A stretch of DNA of 64,000 nt from positions 1,240,043-1,304,042 of the forward strand of contig NZ_CP029984.1 in NCBI RefSeq assembly GCF_003293675.1. The letters run 5' to 3'. This stretch comes from Gardnerella leopoldii (GTDB lineage Bacteria; Actinomycetota; Actinomycetes; Actinomycetales; Bifidobacteriaceae). Below are positions 32,698-40,751 of this stretch, in pieces; the stretch's first letter is position 1, and each line of letters starts with the position of its first letter. The notes beneath the pieces are model-generated. The model saw nothing but the letters and a program-made list of their open reading frames with translations, had not been told where the DNA came from and did not search any database. The translations under genes and the position numbers were made by a program.

Positions 32698-33960
32698 ATG
32701 AACGCTGCGGCACGAATTCGCACAACTCTTATTATTGCCGTTTTATCGCTTAATGCCTTTCTTATAACAAGCTGTAGATTTGGCGTAAGCCTATATCTTT
32801 TAATACATGTCGACTTATCTCACGCAGCGCTTAACGCGGTATCAGTAGCGCTTATGACCTGCATAGCAGCACCGCTTGGCGGCATTATCGCAGATAAATA
32901 TCCACCAACTAGATTGTTTATAACTCTAACGTTCTGCTTTGCCTTGCTGTGTACTGGATACGGTTTCGCTTTAGTAGCACAGCATAATCTTATTGCTATT
33001 ACGGTTACACTACTCGGCATAATATTCGGGTTCTTTACTGCATTTTCTTCGCCTAATCAAAAAGTATTAATGGCATATAGCGCGCCAGCTGGCGAAAAAA
33101 CCAAATTTTTAGCAAGCATGCGCATGTGGATTAATCTCAGCAGGCTTGCTGCACCTGCTATCACTGGCATATTTGTTGATATATGCAATCCGCTCATTTT
33201 CTTTACGAGCATTGCTATTGTGATGATACTAGCGGCGCTACCTCTACTGTTAGTTAATCTAAACCAGCAAGCACAAAATAGCGCAAACAATACGAAGACA
33301 GGAAGCAGTAAAACTGCTGGTTTTGCAGCTTCTCTACACTATATGAAATCTACACCATGGTTAATAGTCTTAGGAGTAGTATCAGCATTACAATCTGGAT
33401 CATGGCTTGCTGCATTTAGACTAATGGGAGCACACCATTGTCTCACACTTTTTCATTCGGCATCCACGTGGGGATCAATAGTCAGCATATTTAACATTGG
33501 CATGATTGTAGGTTCGCTATTATGCAAATATATTGTGCTGCATTATGAGATTTTATACTCTATTTTACTACCTGGATTCCTTTCTATTCCTTTACTTATT
33601 TTCGCACTTAATAATTGGATTGCTCTTTTTCTTTGCTCTGCTTTCATTGCAGGTATTATTTTTGACGCCACTATTGTCTATGGGCAAACAGCTCTTCTCG
33701 ACGGCATACCAACACACATTCTCGGCGCAACTACTACTTTTACTTCTATTATGGAGCAATGCGGCATTATCGTAGGGTATGCAAGCGTACTAGCATGGGG
33801 AAATCTAAATTCATCATTATTCATAATGATTGCAGCTGGCGTAATACTTGTTTCAACAGGTATAGCCTTATGGATTATTCAAACTCGTAAACAAACATAC
33901 CCATCAATGCTTACCAAAGATTATTGGACACCATCAACATGGGTAAAAAGAAGCATATAA
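32698..33960 (+). CDS. MFS transporter
   Basis: Major facilitator superfamily permease, 420 residues, about 12 membrane helices. The loop 2-3 motif appears as GGIIADKYPPTRLFI (residues 60-74), corresponding to the MFS GxxxDrxGrR signature. The N-terminal half starts at LIIAVLSLNAFLITSCRFGVSLYL. It resembles macrolide- or multidrug-type exporters (MefA-like), but the substrate is unknown. GAGAAGGA precedes the ATG. It lies between the aminotransferase gene and the convergent lipoprotein gene of the export module, so it may be a further efflux component (inference). Confidence 0.85.
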   Translation: MNAAARIRTTLIIAVLSLNAFLITSCRFGVSLYLLIHVDLSHAALNAVSVALMTCIAAPLGGIIADKYPPTRLFITLTFCFALLCTGYGFALVAQHNLIAITVTLLGIIFGFFTAFSSPNQKVLMAYSAPAGEKTKFLASMRMWINLSRLAAPAITGIFVDICNPLIFFTSIAIVMILAALPLLLVNLNQQAQNSANNTKTGSSKTAGFAASLHYMKSTPWLIVLGVVSALQSGSWLAAFRLMGAHHCLTLFHSASTWGSIVSIFNIGMIVGSLLCKYIVLHYEILYSILLPGFLSIPLLIFALNNWIALFLCSAFIAGIIFDATIVYGQTALLDGIPTHILGATTTFTSIMEQCGIIVGYASVLAWGNLNSSLFIMIAAGVILVSTGIALWIIQTRKQTYPSMLTKDYWTPSTWVKRSI

Positions 33961-34004
33961 CAAGCTATTTAGTGAGAAAGCACAATAAAGCTATACAAAT
34001 GCAA

Positions 34005-34529
34005 TTACATCACAGGACAATTAGCTTGCACATCCTGTTGGAATCCTGACGGATCTCCCAGTTTTGCTTTACGCATATGCTCTTTGAAAAAGTTTCGCGT
34101 TGCATCATCACAACGGTCTGGACCCATAAACGGCATGCTAGGCACTTTTTCAAGCTCATGCAAAGCTTTACTTGCCGCTTGTTCATCACTAGCATACGTA
34201 TCTAACCATTGCCGTTCCCAAGCACACTGATAATAATTAGATGCTTGCGTATCACCATATCCACTCTGGAACTGGCCGTCTTTTTCTTCTCCAACCAAGT
34301 TTGCAGGAGCTTTATATTTTTCAGGCCAACTAAGCTTTGCCACAGATTCCTGATATTCCTTCTCTATATGAGCAAAATCAACAATCTCTCTAGGCGAACT
34401 ATTTTGCGAGCGCGCACCACCCACACCACTCGCATCATTGTTGCCTATTCCTCCACACGCATTAAACATAAGAAGCACACTAAGCACACCAACAATAAGA
34501 GTTGCTTTACCAATAGTATGATTATTCAT
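34005..34529 (-). CDS. Small lipoprotein linked to the export module
   Basis: 174-residue predicted lipoprotein: signal peptide LIVGVLSVLLMFNAC with lipid-modified Cys25, then a Gly/Asn/Ser-rich linker. The mature part has four further cysteines, including CAW, CDD and the C-terminal NCPVM, plus several Trp/Tyr motifs (EKYKAPANLVG). I do not recognise the family. It is downstream of and co-directional with the ABC permease gene, with a 27-base gap, so it is probably co-transcribed with the ABC exporter as a cell-surface accessory. AGAAAGAAGGAATA precedes the ATG. Confidence 0.72.
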   Translation of the reverse strand: MNNHTIGKATLIVGVLSVLLMFNACGGIGNNDASGVGGARSQNSSPREIVDFAHIEKEYQESVAKLSWPEKYKAPANLVGEEKDGQFQSGYGDTQASNYYQCAWERQWLDTYASDEQAASKALHELEKVPSMPFMGPDRCDDATRNFFKEHMRKAKLGDPSGFQQDVQANCPVM

Positions 34530-34556
34530 TATTCCTTCTTTCTTATTTTTTGAAAA

Positions 34557-35768
34557 TTAACGCAATGCTAATGCTGGTTGTAAACGTGATGCTTTTATTG
34601 CCGGCACCACACTTCCAGCAAGCGCTGTAATAAAAGCCGCAATAACAGCTCCAATAGCGGCTTCATATGGGTAAACTGGCGGACTAACTGGGCTTGCTAC
34701 ATCCCAAAAACTTGATGCTATAGACACAAGGCCAAAAGAAACAGCGACGGCAGCAATCGAAACTATCAGAGCTAAAATAATCGCACTGCCTAATACGAGT
34801 GAAGCAATCGACCATCTAGTAGCACCCAAAGCTCTGCGTATAAGCAGTTCATGCGTGCGCTGCTCCAACGATGCTAAACCAATATTGATTAAACCTAACG
34901 CGGAAACAAAAAGCAATAATGCTGCTACGATAGCAAAACTTAATTGCAGTACTGTTATAACATTCTCGTAATCATCACTATTATCATGTCTTCTAATTTC
35001 GTTTACTTGTCCACCACAACAGTCGTAAAGAGCGTCTGAAACATAAGATTTAATTGATTTTTGAGAACGATTTTCTTTATTCAACCAGTAGATTGAGCCT
35101 TGAGCTTCTTTTCCAGAATATTCCCAAAGAGTTGGAGCGTAACGTAATAATCCTAGAATATTCACGTATACTTTTGCTGAGTCTACGCCATCGTTCACAA
35201 CTCCAACAATCCTTATAGGACTCATTTGTGTTGTTTTACGAGAAGTAATAAATGCTACTTCACCAATCTTGTATCTTTTGCTAGCAGATTGGTTTACTAC
35301 CATTTCTAATGCGTTGCTTTTAGCGCTATTACTAAACCATCTTCCACTTACAATAGGTAAGTTATAAACTTTGTTGTATCCTGCCGTAGTGTAAACAGCG
35401 TCAACATATTGAAGATTGCCAGTCTTATATTCTTTGCTTATTTTTACACTCTTCGAGGCTGGCATAGAAGCGCTAAACAGTAGTCCAGTGTTTGGTTGTA
35501 GCATAACGTTAGCGTTACGGTTTGCAGATTCAATGCGATTTAAGAATTTGTTAAATACTGAATATTCGTCAAAATTTTGTGCTGAAAAAGTAATCTCGTA
35601 CGTTGATCTACGACCGTTTAGCTGTTCGTTAGTTGCAATAAGATAGTCCTTACCAACCGTGCCAATAAGCACTGACGCAATAACGGCAATGATGCCTATA
35701 AACATTGAAAAACCTGTGAGGAAGGATCTCATAGGAGAAAGGCGCAAATCTTTAAGCAGCATGATCAT
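34557..35768 (-). CDS. MacB/FtsX-type ABC transporter permease
   Basis: Membrane subunit of 403 residues. One N-terminal helix (SFLTGFSMFIGIIAVIASVL), a large extracytoplasmic domain of about 220 residues (MacB periplasmic-core-like), and three C-terminal helices (FAIVAALLLFVSALGLINIG, then ASLVLGSAIILALIVSIAAV, then AAIGAVIAAFITALAGSVVP) form the FtsX topology. EQRTHELLIRRALGATRWSI is the conserved FtsX-domain loop. The ATG at 35768 is chosen because GGAAGG lies 11 bases upstream; it overlaps the end of the ATPase gene. It works with the ATPase at 35752 and the adaptor lipoprotein at 36459. Probable role is export or mechanotransmission for peptides, antibiotics or lipoproteins. Confidence 0.88.
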   Translation of the reverse strand: MIMLLKDLRLSPMRSFLTGFSMFIGIIAVIASVLIGTVGKDYLIATNEQLNGRRSTYEITFSAQNFDEYSVFNKFLNRIESANRNANVMLQPNTGLLFSASMPASKSVKISKEYKTGNLQYVDAVYTTAGYNKVYNLPIVSGRWFSNSAKSNALEMVVNQSASKRYKIGEVAFITSRKTTQMSPIRIVGVVNDGVDSAKVYVNILGLLRYAPTLWEYSGKEAQGSIYWLNKENRSQKSIKSYVSDALYDCCGGQVNEIRRHDNSDDYENVITVLQLSFAIVAALLLFVSALGLINIGLASLEQRTHELLIRRALGATRWSIASLVLGSAIILALIVSIAAVAVSFGLVSIASSFWDVASPVSPPVYPYEAAIGAVIAAFITALAGSVVPAIKASRLQPALALR

Positions 35769-36462
35769 AAAGAACACCGCCTTCCATAGTAAAAATGTGA
35801 GAGCAAGAACGAGCCACTTTCATATCATGAGTGACTAATAGTAATGTTGTTCCAGATTCTTTAACACGATCATGCAACACTTGAAGCACTTTTTCTCCCG
35901 TACTACTATCGAGTGCACCAGTTGGCTCGTCACAAATAAGTAATTCGGGATTAGTGACGAGAGCACGCGCTATCGCAACTCTCTGCTGTTCACCGCCTGA
36001 TAAACTTCCAGGGTATTCGTTTAGTTTATCTTGCAATCCAACAGCACATAATGCTTCTTCTATCGTTTTTCTTCTTGTCTGCTTGCTTTGTTGTAGTCCT
36101 GCGTACAAAAGCGGCAACTCAACATTTTCTCTAATGCTTAAATGCTTAATGAGAGAATAGTTTTGAAAAACAAAACCAATATTTCGAGCGCGCATATGCG
36201 ATACTGTATTATCACTACACTTTTGGATTGACTTGCCAGAATAATGGTATTTTCCAGTAAAATTTTTATTCAAAAATCCGACAATAGAAATAAGACTCGT
36301 TTTGCCAGATCCAGACCTGCCAACTACCGCATATGTTTCACCTTGATTAAGTAGCATAGACGCAGAGTTGACAGTGGTAAGCCATTCGCCATTGCCTAGT
36401 TTCACACGCGCTGACACATCTTGTAATTCAACCAATGGAACAGGATTGTTTCCCATAATCAT
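35752..36462 (-). CDS. ABC transporter ATP-binding protein (MacB/LolD-type)
   Basis: Nucleotide-binding subunit of 236 residues. Walker A is GRSGSGKTS (K54), the signature is [15 protein letters not shown], Walker B is [12 protein letters not shown], and the switch His is in [27 protein letters not shown] is typical of the LolD/MacB/SalX branch that pairs with FtsX permeases. Its ATG overlaps the stop of the adaptor gene (ATGA), with AGGAG five bases upstream, so the three genes are translationally coupled. Confidence 0.95.
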   Translation of the reverse strand: MIMGNNPVPLVELQDVSARVKLGNGEWLTTVNSASMLLNQGETYAVVGRSGSGKTSLISIVGFLNKNFTGKYHYSGKSIQKCSDNTVSHMRARNIGFVFQNYSLIKHLSIRENVELPLLYAGLQQSKQTRRKTIEEALCAVGLQDKLNEYPGSLSGGEQQRVAIARALVTNPELLICDEPTGALDSSTGEKVLQVLHDRVKESGTTLLLVTHDMKVARSCSHIFTMEGGVLYDHAA

Positions 36463-37361
36463 TGCACTCCTGGAATGAGATCAGGAGAAACACCTGCTAC
36501 AACATCACCCTCATGCAAACCAGACGTAATCTCAATATTAGCGCCGTCACTTATTCCAAGACCAACTTCTTTACGCTCCCAATTATCGCCTTTTTTGTAT
36601 GAGACTAAACCTTTTTGAACTCTTCCAGCAACCGCACTAACGGGCAGCGTTAGAACCGATTGTTTATGCTTGCCATTAAAAACAAGCGTCGCATTTTGGC
36701 CTGATTCTACTTCTGTGCTTTTATCTATTAAACACGTTAAAACTTTTGACGATACACTAGGTGTACTTTGCGCGCTCGACTCATCTGTTTGAGTCGAATC
36801 AGCATTATCATTCTTGCTACTACCCGAGGCTGCAATATCGGTAGAAGTTCCACCGCTTTGTACTATTTGCAAACAATTGGTTGGTCCAACACCGTCTTCA
36901 ATTTGGAAGCGACCTTTAACATCTGTAATATCCGCAGAACGAAGTAAAGCTTTTGCATTAAGGCTTATTGAAAAACCTTCATATTTAAGAGTGAATAGTG
37001 GGAAAGATTTAGGCACGTCCGCAGACGATTCAGCTACTGACACAACTTTAGCGTCTACAGGAGCAATAATTTTGTTACCAGCATTGTAACCTAGAACACT
37101 TCCAGCTTTTACAGCACTTCCTGCCTTTACCGATGGAGAAAAATTCCCTCTACTTACAGCAGTGATAACAAAGGTAGACGATTGTTCTATTGTTGCTTTA
37201 CCCGACACAACTTGTGTTAAAGGCTGTTTTTTGACTGAAACAAGCGGAACTGAATCATGTGATGCCTGCTGTTGACTATCATCAACTGCTCTACCAGAGC
37301 ATGCAGTAAGCAAACACACTGGCAGAGCAGCAAGCAAGAGTACTTTCATAAATTTACTCAT
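36459..37361 (-). CDS. Membrane-fusion/adaptor lipoprotein of the ABC exporter
   Basis: 300-residue HlyD/MacA-like protein. The signal peptide ends PVCLLTAC (Cys21), so it is anchored as a lipoprotein, as in Gram-positive MacA-type adaptors. A lipoyl-like beta-hairpin region is visible (SAVKAGSVLGYNAGNKIIAP then VDAKVVSVAESS). A Ser/Asp-rich insert (about residues 180-210) separates it from the beta-barrel part, which ends with VSYKKGDNWERKEVGLGI and HEGDVVAG. AAGGAG lies nine bases before the ATG at 37359-37361; a longer frame adds 12 residues without a signal-peptide start. First gene of the export operon. Confidence 0.85.
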   Translation of the reverse strand: MSKFMKVLLLAALPVCLLTACSGRAVDDSQQQASHDSVPLVSVKKQPLTQVVSGKATIEQSSTFVITAVSRGNFSPSVKAGSAVKAGSVLGYNAGNKIIAPVDAKVVSVAESSADVPKSFPLFTLKYEGFSISLNAKALLRSADITDVKGRFQIEDGVGPTNCLQIVQSGGTSTDIAASGSSKNDNADSTQTDESSAQSTPSVSSKVLTCLIDKSTEVESGQNATLVFNGKHKQSVLTLPVSAVAGRVQKGLVSYKKGDNWERKEVGLGISDGANIEITSGLHEGDVVAGVSPDLIPGVQ

Positions 37362-37439
37362 AATACAAATCTCCTTACTCACCAAACTCGTAGACACATA
37401 GTATGCGTCGAAACAAGCCTCTCAAACTGATCGAAAATA

Positions 37440-37492
37440 AATAAAGTGCTTGATAATGTTACAATTGACGCTTTTATAATTGTCACTTTATT
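37440..37492. promoter_or_regulatory. Nested inverted repeats upstream of the exporter operon
   Basis: AATAAAGTG (37440-37448) pairs with CACTTTATT (37484-37492), and inside it ACAATT (37461-37466) pairs with AATTGT (37478-37483). The element lies 80-130 bases upstream of the adaptor start, in the promoter zone, and may be a regulator-binding site. Confidence 0.45.
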
Positions 37493-37601
37493 GAAGATTT
37501 AAGCTTTTGCTTAATAGCCTATAATCGCCGTAAAGAGTTTGCATCAGACTAAATGATGATTTTATTTATGATTCTTGGAGCTTGCGTAATACCAGAGAAT
37601 G

Positions 37602-37726
37602 ATTTGTTTTGCATAGAGTTTATACACTACTGAGCGGCTTCCGTGCGCATAGCCCCCAACCACATTGTGATTAAATCACTAAGCTTTAAGCGAACTTATT
37701 CGCTGCGGAGTAACCCCCATAAGCTC
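37602..37726. repeat. Direct repeat A: duplicated 3' end of a HicB-like gene
   Basis: About 125 bases that align with 40305-40427 in the same orientation, with roughly 15-20 differences. On the minus strand this copy still encodes ELMGVTPQRISSLKA and a stop, matching the C-terminus ELTGVTPQRISSLKA of the protein encoded at 40380-40730, but nothing of the rest. It is therefore a gene-end remnant. Copies A and B bracket the response regulator, kinase and small membrane protein genes. Confidence 0.85.
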
Positions 37727-37751
37727 CAGTAACTACCTTTATACAATCTGC

Positions 37752-37780
37752 TTTGTAAAGGTTTTCCTAGACAAGATATT
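37752..37780. promoter_or_regulatory. 29-bp regulatory box, copy 1 (upstream of response regulator)
   Basis: TTTGTAAAGGTTTTC followed by CTAGACAAGATATT matches 39715-39743 at 27 of 29 positions. It contains an inverted half-site pair TTGTA-N12-GACAA. Position, 57 bases before the response-regulator ATG, suits an activator site. Confidence 0.65.
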
Positions 37781-37837
37781 CATCATACAAATTCAAGTAC
37801 TATTATTACTTAAATAATGCTTTTCTAAAGGAGCAAT

Positions 37838-38509
37838 ATGATAGCAAAGCATATTACTGTTGGCATTGTTGATGATGATTGTTTTTGTCTACACGGCCTA
37901 AAAACATATATTGAACAGGTTGTTCCGTCCTGCAATATTTGCTGGTTGTCCACGTGCGTCGATCAAGCAATTCAGTTTTGTCAAAATCAATGCCCAGACG
38001 TGCTGCTAATTGACATGTATATGTCTGGGGTTTCGGGAATTAAAATATTATACGAATTGCGAAGAAGATACTCACTCCCAATAATAATTGCTATAACTTC
38101 ATTCCCTATCAACGATTATGCTTTAAAAGCATCAACAGCAGGCGCGCAAGGCATTGTTGGAAAGAACCACCCAGAAACCATTTGCGCCATGCTTAGCAGT
38201 ATTGCCCATGGCACGTTCAAGCCACAAATAATAGGAGATCTTCATTTTGACGACACGACGACAGCATTTCAGCGTTTGCAAAATAAGCCAAAAAATGGAC
38301 GCCTTGCTTTAACGAATCATGAGACTGAAATTATAAAGTTGTGCAGTAAAGGCATGACTAATGCGCAAATCGCCAAACGTTTATTTGTTGAAACTTGTAC
38401 TGTGGAAACTATCCTTCGTCGCGTGTTCAAAAAATTGAATGTGACAAATCGTTCACAACTTATTACTACATGGCTGCATGATGAATATTTAGGAAATGAT
38501 ACACAATGA
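37838..38509 (+). CDS. NarL/LuxR-family response regulator
   Basis: Two-domain regulator of 223 residues. The receiver domain has the acidic cluster DDD (12-14), phosphoacceptor D59 in DVLLIDMYMSG, Thr/Ser in AITSF, and Lys in VGKNHP (about 109). The C-terminal LuxR-type helix-turn-helix (about 157-215) reads LTNHETEIIKLCSKGMTNAQ, then IAKRLFVETCTVETILRRVF. AAAGGAGCAAT precedes the ATG. Its stop overlaps the start of the kinase gene. It probably binds the TTGTA-N12-TACAA boxes at 37752 and 39715 (inference). Confidence 0.92.
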   Translation: MIAKHITVGIVDDDCFCLHGLKTYIEQVVPSCNICWLSTCVDQAIQFCQNQCPDVLLIDMYMSGVSGIKILYELRRRYSLPIIIAITSFPINDYALKASTAGAQGIVGKNHPETICAMLSSIAHGTFKPQIIGDLHFDDTTTAFQRLQNKPKNGRLALTNHETEIIKLCSKGMTNAQIAKRLFVETCTVETILRRVFKKLNVTNRSQLITTWLHDEYLGNDTQ

Positions 38510-39666
38510 TTATTTTCTTAATGCGGCGTTTGCGAGAAAAGCTTATTGACAATAAAACATTTTTACTATTGGGGTGTTTGTCAAGCGCAATGGATGCATA
38601 TATTTACTCAAATAGCGACAATAGCACAATACAACTTGTTATAGTTTACATGATTCTTGCTGCTATAAATCTGTTTCTTTGCTTGCTCCCGCATTTTATG
38701 AGCATGTGCTATATTTTTGTACATCTCAGCATTCTTGTTATTCCTAGTCTGAATCTTCCACCAGTAACTTTCGGGCTCATCATATCATTTGTTTTTATTT
38801 CGTATTTATATCCGATTCAATTTACACTACCTTTATTCTTAGTAATAGATGCATTACACTACGTTGCATACCGATACTTATCAACTTTGTCTTTCAAGTA
38901 TCTTATTGCTTACCTTTTAATAAATATATTTTGCGTTTGCACTGGTATTATTTTGCGCATTTCTCACCAAAAAATGGTTCTTTATGAAAAAGATAAGCAA
39001 ACAATTAATAATCTTCATCTGGCTGTGCGAATGCACGATAGATTAACTAATAAGATTGCAGATATTGCATTACAAAGTAAAATAGCATTACTTGACAAGT
39101 CTATTTCTAAAAAACAGCGAAGTGCTATTGAGGCAATAAATGATTTGGCAGATCAGGCTTTTGAAGAAGGACATAATATTATCGACATTCTACGTGGAAA
39201 TACTGCTAAGCAAGATGCTCGAAGCGAGTTCATCCAGCACATTGAAGATACACTACAAATGAACGACTCAATCAATACATCTTGTGGATTAAAAGGAAGA
39301 TCCATATGCAATATATCTAGTAACGATATTCCTGAAGACATTAGCAATGAAATCATCTGTGAAGTTATTGAATTAATCGAAGAACTATATTTGAACATGC
39401 GAAAATATGCTTCTTTAGTTTATTACATCAGAATTTCGATACGCGAAAAACAAATTGTTATAAAACAGTTCAATGTTCGATTTTTGGGCGGAAAAAGTAA
39501 AGATGCAATTCGCTCAGTATCTCAAAAAGGACTTCTGCTTCATCGCGATACCATAAAGCATTTAGGCGGTTCACTCTATTTTCGAGCCTTTGGTAAGTAT
39601 TGGGAATGTAATGCAGTTATTCCTTTCAAAAATGAACATAACTGTATAGATAGTATGCTTTACTGA
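38506..39666 (+). CDS. Sensor histidine kinase, degenerate NarL-type
   Basis: 386-residue membrane sensor. About five to six hydrophobic segments occupy residues 15-150 with almost no extracytoplasmic loop, an intramembrane-sensing layout. A dimerisation helix follows, with HLAVRMHDRLTNKIADIALQ (H177 is the likely phosphoacceptor). The ATPase part is unusual: an N-box-like EVIELIEELYLNMRKYA is present, but no canonical DxGxG box; the corresponding region reads VRFLGGKSKDAIRSVSQKGL. Kinase activity may therefore be weak or altered. The ATG overlaps the regulator stop by four bases, so the pair is coupled. Confidence 0.8.
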   Translation: MIIFLMRRLREKLIDNKTFLLLGCLSSAMDAYIYSNSDNSTIQLVIVYMILAAINLFLCLLPHFMSMCYIFVHLSILVIPSLNLPPVTFGLIISFVFISYLYPIQFTLPLFLVIDALHYVAYRYLSTLSFKYLIAYLLINIFCVCTGIILRISHQKMVLYEKDKQTINNLHLAVRMHDRLTNKIADIALQSKIALLDKSISKKQRSAIEAINDLADQAFEEGHNIIDILRGNTAKQDARSEFIQHIEDTLQMNDSINTSCGLKGRSICNISSNDIPEDISNEIICEVIELIEELYLNMRKYASLVYYIRISIREKQIVIKQFNVRFLGGKSKDAIRSVSQKGLLLHRDTIKHLGGSLYFRAFGKYWECNAVIPFKNEHNCIDSMLY

Positions 39667-39714
39667 TTCAGTTTAAAAGATTAATGAATCTTAAGCAGTT
39701 TTAGTTAGTAATTA

Positions 39715-39743
39715 TTTGTAAAGGTTTTCATATACAAGATATT
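39715..39743. promoter_or_regulatory. 29-bp regulatory box, copy 2 (upstream of small membrane protein)
   Basis: TTTGTAAAGGTTTTC followed by ATATACAAGATATT, with the complete dyad TTGTA-N12-TACAA. It lies 84 bases before the ATG at 39828. A looser third copy, TTGTCAAAGTTTTATATACA, is at 39776-39795. The duplicated position suggests control by the same regulator. Confidence 0.65.
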
Positions 39744-39827
39744 GTTTACCTTTTAGCACGCCATTAATTTATAAATTGTCAAAGTTTTATATACACAATT
39801 ATTTTCTTGTATCAGAAGGAGAAGAAT

Positions 39828-40199
39828 ATGAGTAATTTAGAAGATACAAAAGCACAAATTCCGTCCGTATTTTGGACAATAGCCAATGGTGTATTTCTTG
39901 CTGGCGGAATTGCGCTGATTGTAATGCGTAATGATTATCTATGGGGGGTGCCTCAAATTATCGCTGGATTATTTGGTCTTGCAACCATGTTTCTCATTAA
40001 AAAACCGTGGTGCGCGCAGCTATATTTTATCGTATCTTCACTAGCTGTAATAGCAAATGGGCTTATGGAAATATTCGGCATAATCCACGGATCTGGATAC
40101 GGTTATGTTCCGCTGATTATTGGCATAATCGTGCTTCTATTTATAGGCCTTGACAAGGATGAAAGTTCAAAAGCTCTTGGAATTGCCAAGAATAAATAA
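39828..40199 (+). CDS. Four-helix small membrane protein
   Basis: 123-residue protein beginning MSNLEDTKAQIPSVFW, with four predicted membrane helices: VFWTIANGVFLAGGIALIVM, LWGVPQIIAGLFGLATMFLI, LYFIVSSLAVIANGLMEIFG and GYVPLIIGIIVLLFIGL. No family recognised. AGAAGGAGAAGAAT precedes the ATG; the frame extends seven codons further without a better start. It has its own regulatory box and terminator, next to the two-component genes, so it is a likely output or sensory partner of that system (inference). Immunity-type proteins of bacteriocin systems have similar size and topology, but I see no bacteriocin gene. Confidence 0.7.
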   Translation: MSNLEDTKAQIPSVFWTIANGVFLAGGIALIVMRNDYLWGVPQIIAGLFGLATMFLIKKPWCAQLYFIVSSLAVIANGLMEIFGIIHGSGYGYVPLIIGIIVLLFIGLDKDESSKALGIAKNK

Positions 40200-40244
40200 A
40201 AGCATTAGACTGCGATTTTAACTTAAAAACATATCACAATTTTC

Positions 40245-40285
40245 AAAGGTCAAGTTGCATCCATGCATCCTACGGCTTGACCTTT
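40245..40285 (+). terminator. Terminator after the four-helix membrane protein
   Basis: AAAGGTCAAG, 21-base loop, CTTGACCTTT, then ACTTATTTATCC. Located 45 bases after the stop. The stem is perfect; the T-tract is weak. Confidence 0.65.
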
Positions 40286-40304
40286 ACTTATTTATCCGTT
40301 ATTT

Positions 40305-40427
40305 ATTTGTTTTGCATAGAGTTTATGCGTTACTAAGCGACTTACTTGCGCATAGCCTCAACCACATTGCTTTGAATCACTAAGCTTTAAGCGAACTTAT
40401 TCGCTGCGGAGTAACCCCCGTAAGCTC
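40305..40427. repeat. Direct repeat B: 3' end of HicB-like gene plus downstream sequence
   Basis: Partner of repeat A (37602-37726). Roughly the last 48 bases are the 3' coding end of the HicB-like gene at 40380; the remainder is its downstream flank. Both copies contain ATTTGTTTTGCATAGAGTTT and AAGCTTTAAGCGAACTTATT. The offset between the copies is about 2.7 kb. Confidence 0.85.
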
Positions 40428-40730
40428 TGCAACATCACGAACCGTCAATCCCTGATTCCTTAGTATGCGAACCGTTTCACACATAAGCATAGATGCCTCT
40501 TGCTGAGTTTTTATAGCTGCCGATTTTGCATCTAACATGCGCTGAAGCATAAGCTCATCTTGCTCACTAAGTTTCGGAGTTACTTTCACGCCATTGACTT
40601 TAACATTTAAAGTTGCAGCAGCATCTTTTACCATTGCTGCAACCTGATCAAGCCTACGCACTTGAGTAAATAATCCTGGTATTTCCGGCACTTCTATCTG
40701 ATATTTTCCAAAGTACTTTGGATTTTGCAA
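40380..40730 (-). CDS. HicB-like antitoxin-type protein, probably 5'-truncated
   Basis: 116 residues from a TTG start at 40728-40730. The N-terminus reads YFGKYQIEVPEIPGLFTQVRRLDQVAAM cut here to IPGLFTQVRRLDQ, the partial RNase H-like fold of HicB antitoxins, and the C-terminal HTH reads GLTVRDVAELTGVTPQRISSL. HicB proteins normally have about 10-15 more residues before the first strand. Here the frame runs in phase straight back to the nitroreductase stop codon 24 bases upstream, with no ribosome-binding site. No HicA-like toxin gene is adjacent. It may be an orphan, a truncated gene, or translated by re-initiation after the nitroreductase. Confidence 0.6.
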   Translation of the reverse strand: MQNPKYFGKYQIEVPEIPGLFTQVRRLDQVAAMVKDAAATLNVKVNGVKVTPKLSEQDELMLQRMLDAKSAAIKTQQEASMLMCETVRILRNQGLTVRDVAELTGVTPQRISSLKA

Positions 40731-40751
40731 GATAGGTTGGTTCGTGCGAAG

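Noticed and set aside
37838-39666. Interpretation of the regulator-kinase pair as a classic quorum-sensing bacteriocin locus
   Set aside because: No precursor peptide with a double-glycine leader and no C39-peptidase exporter is visible; the regulator is NarL-type rather than LytTR-type.
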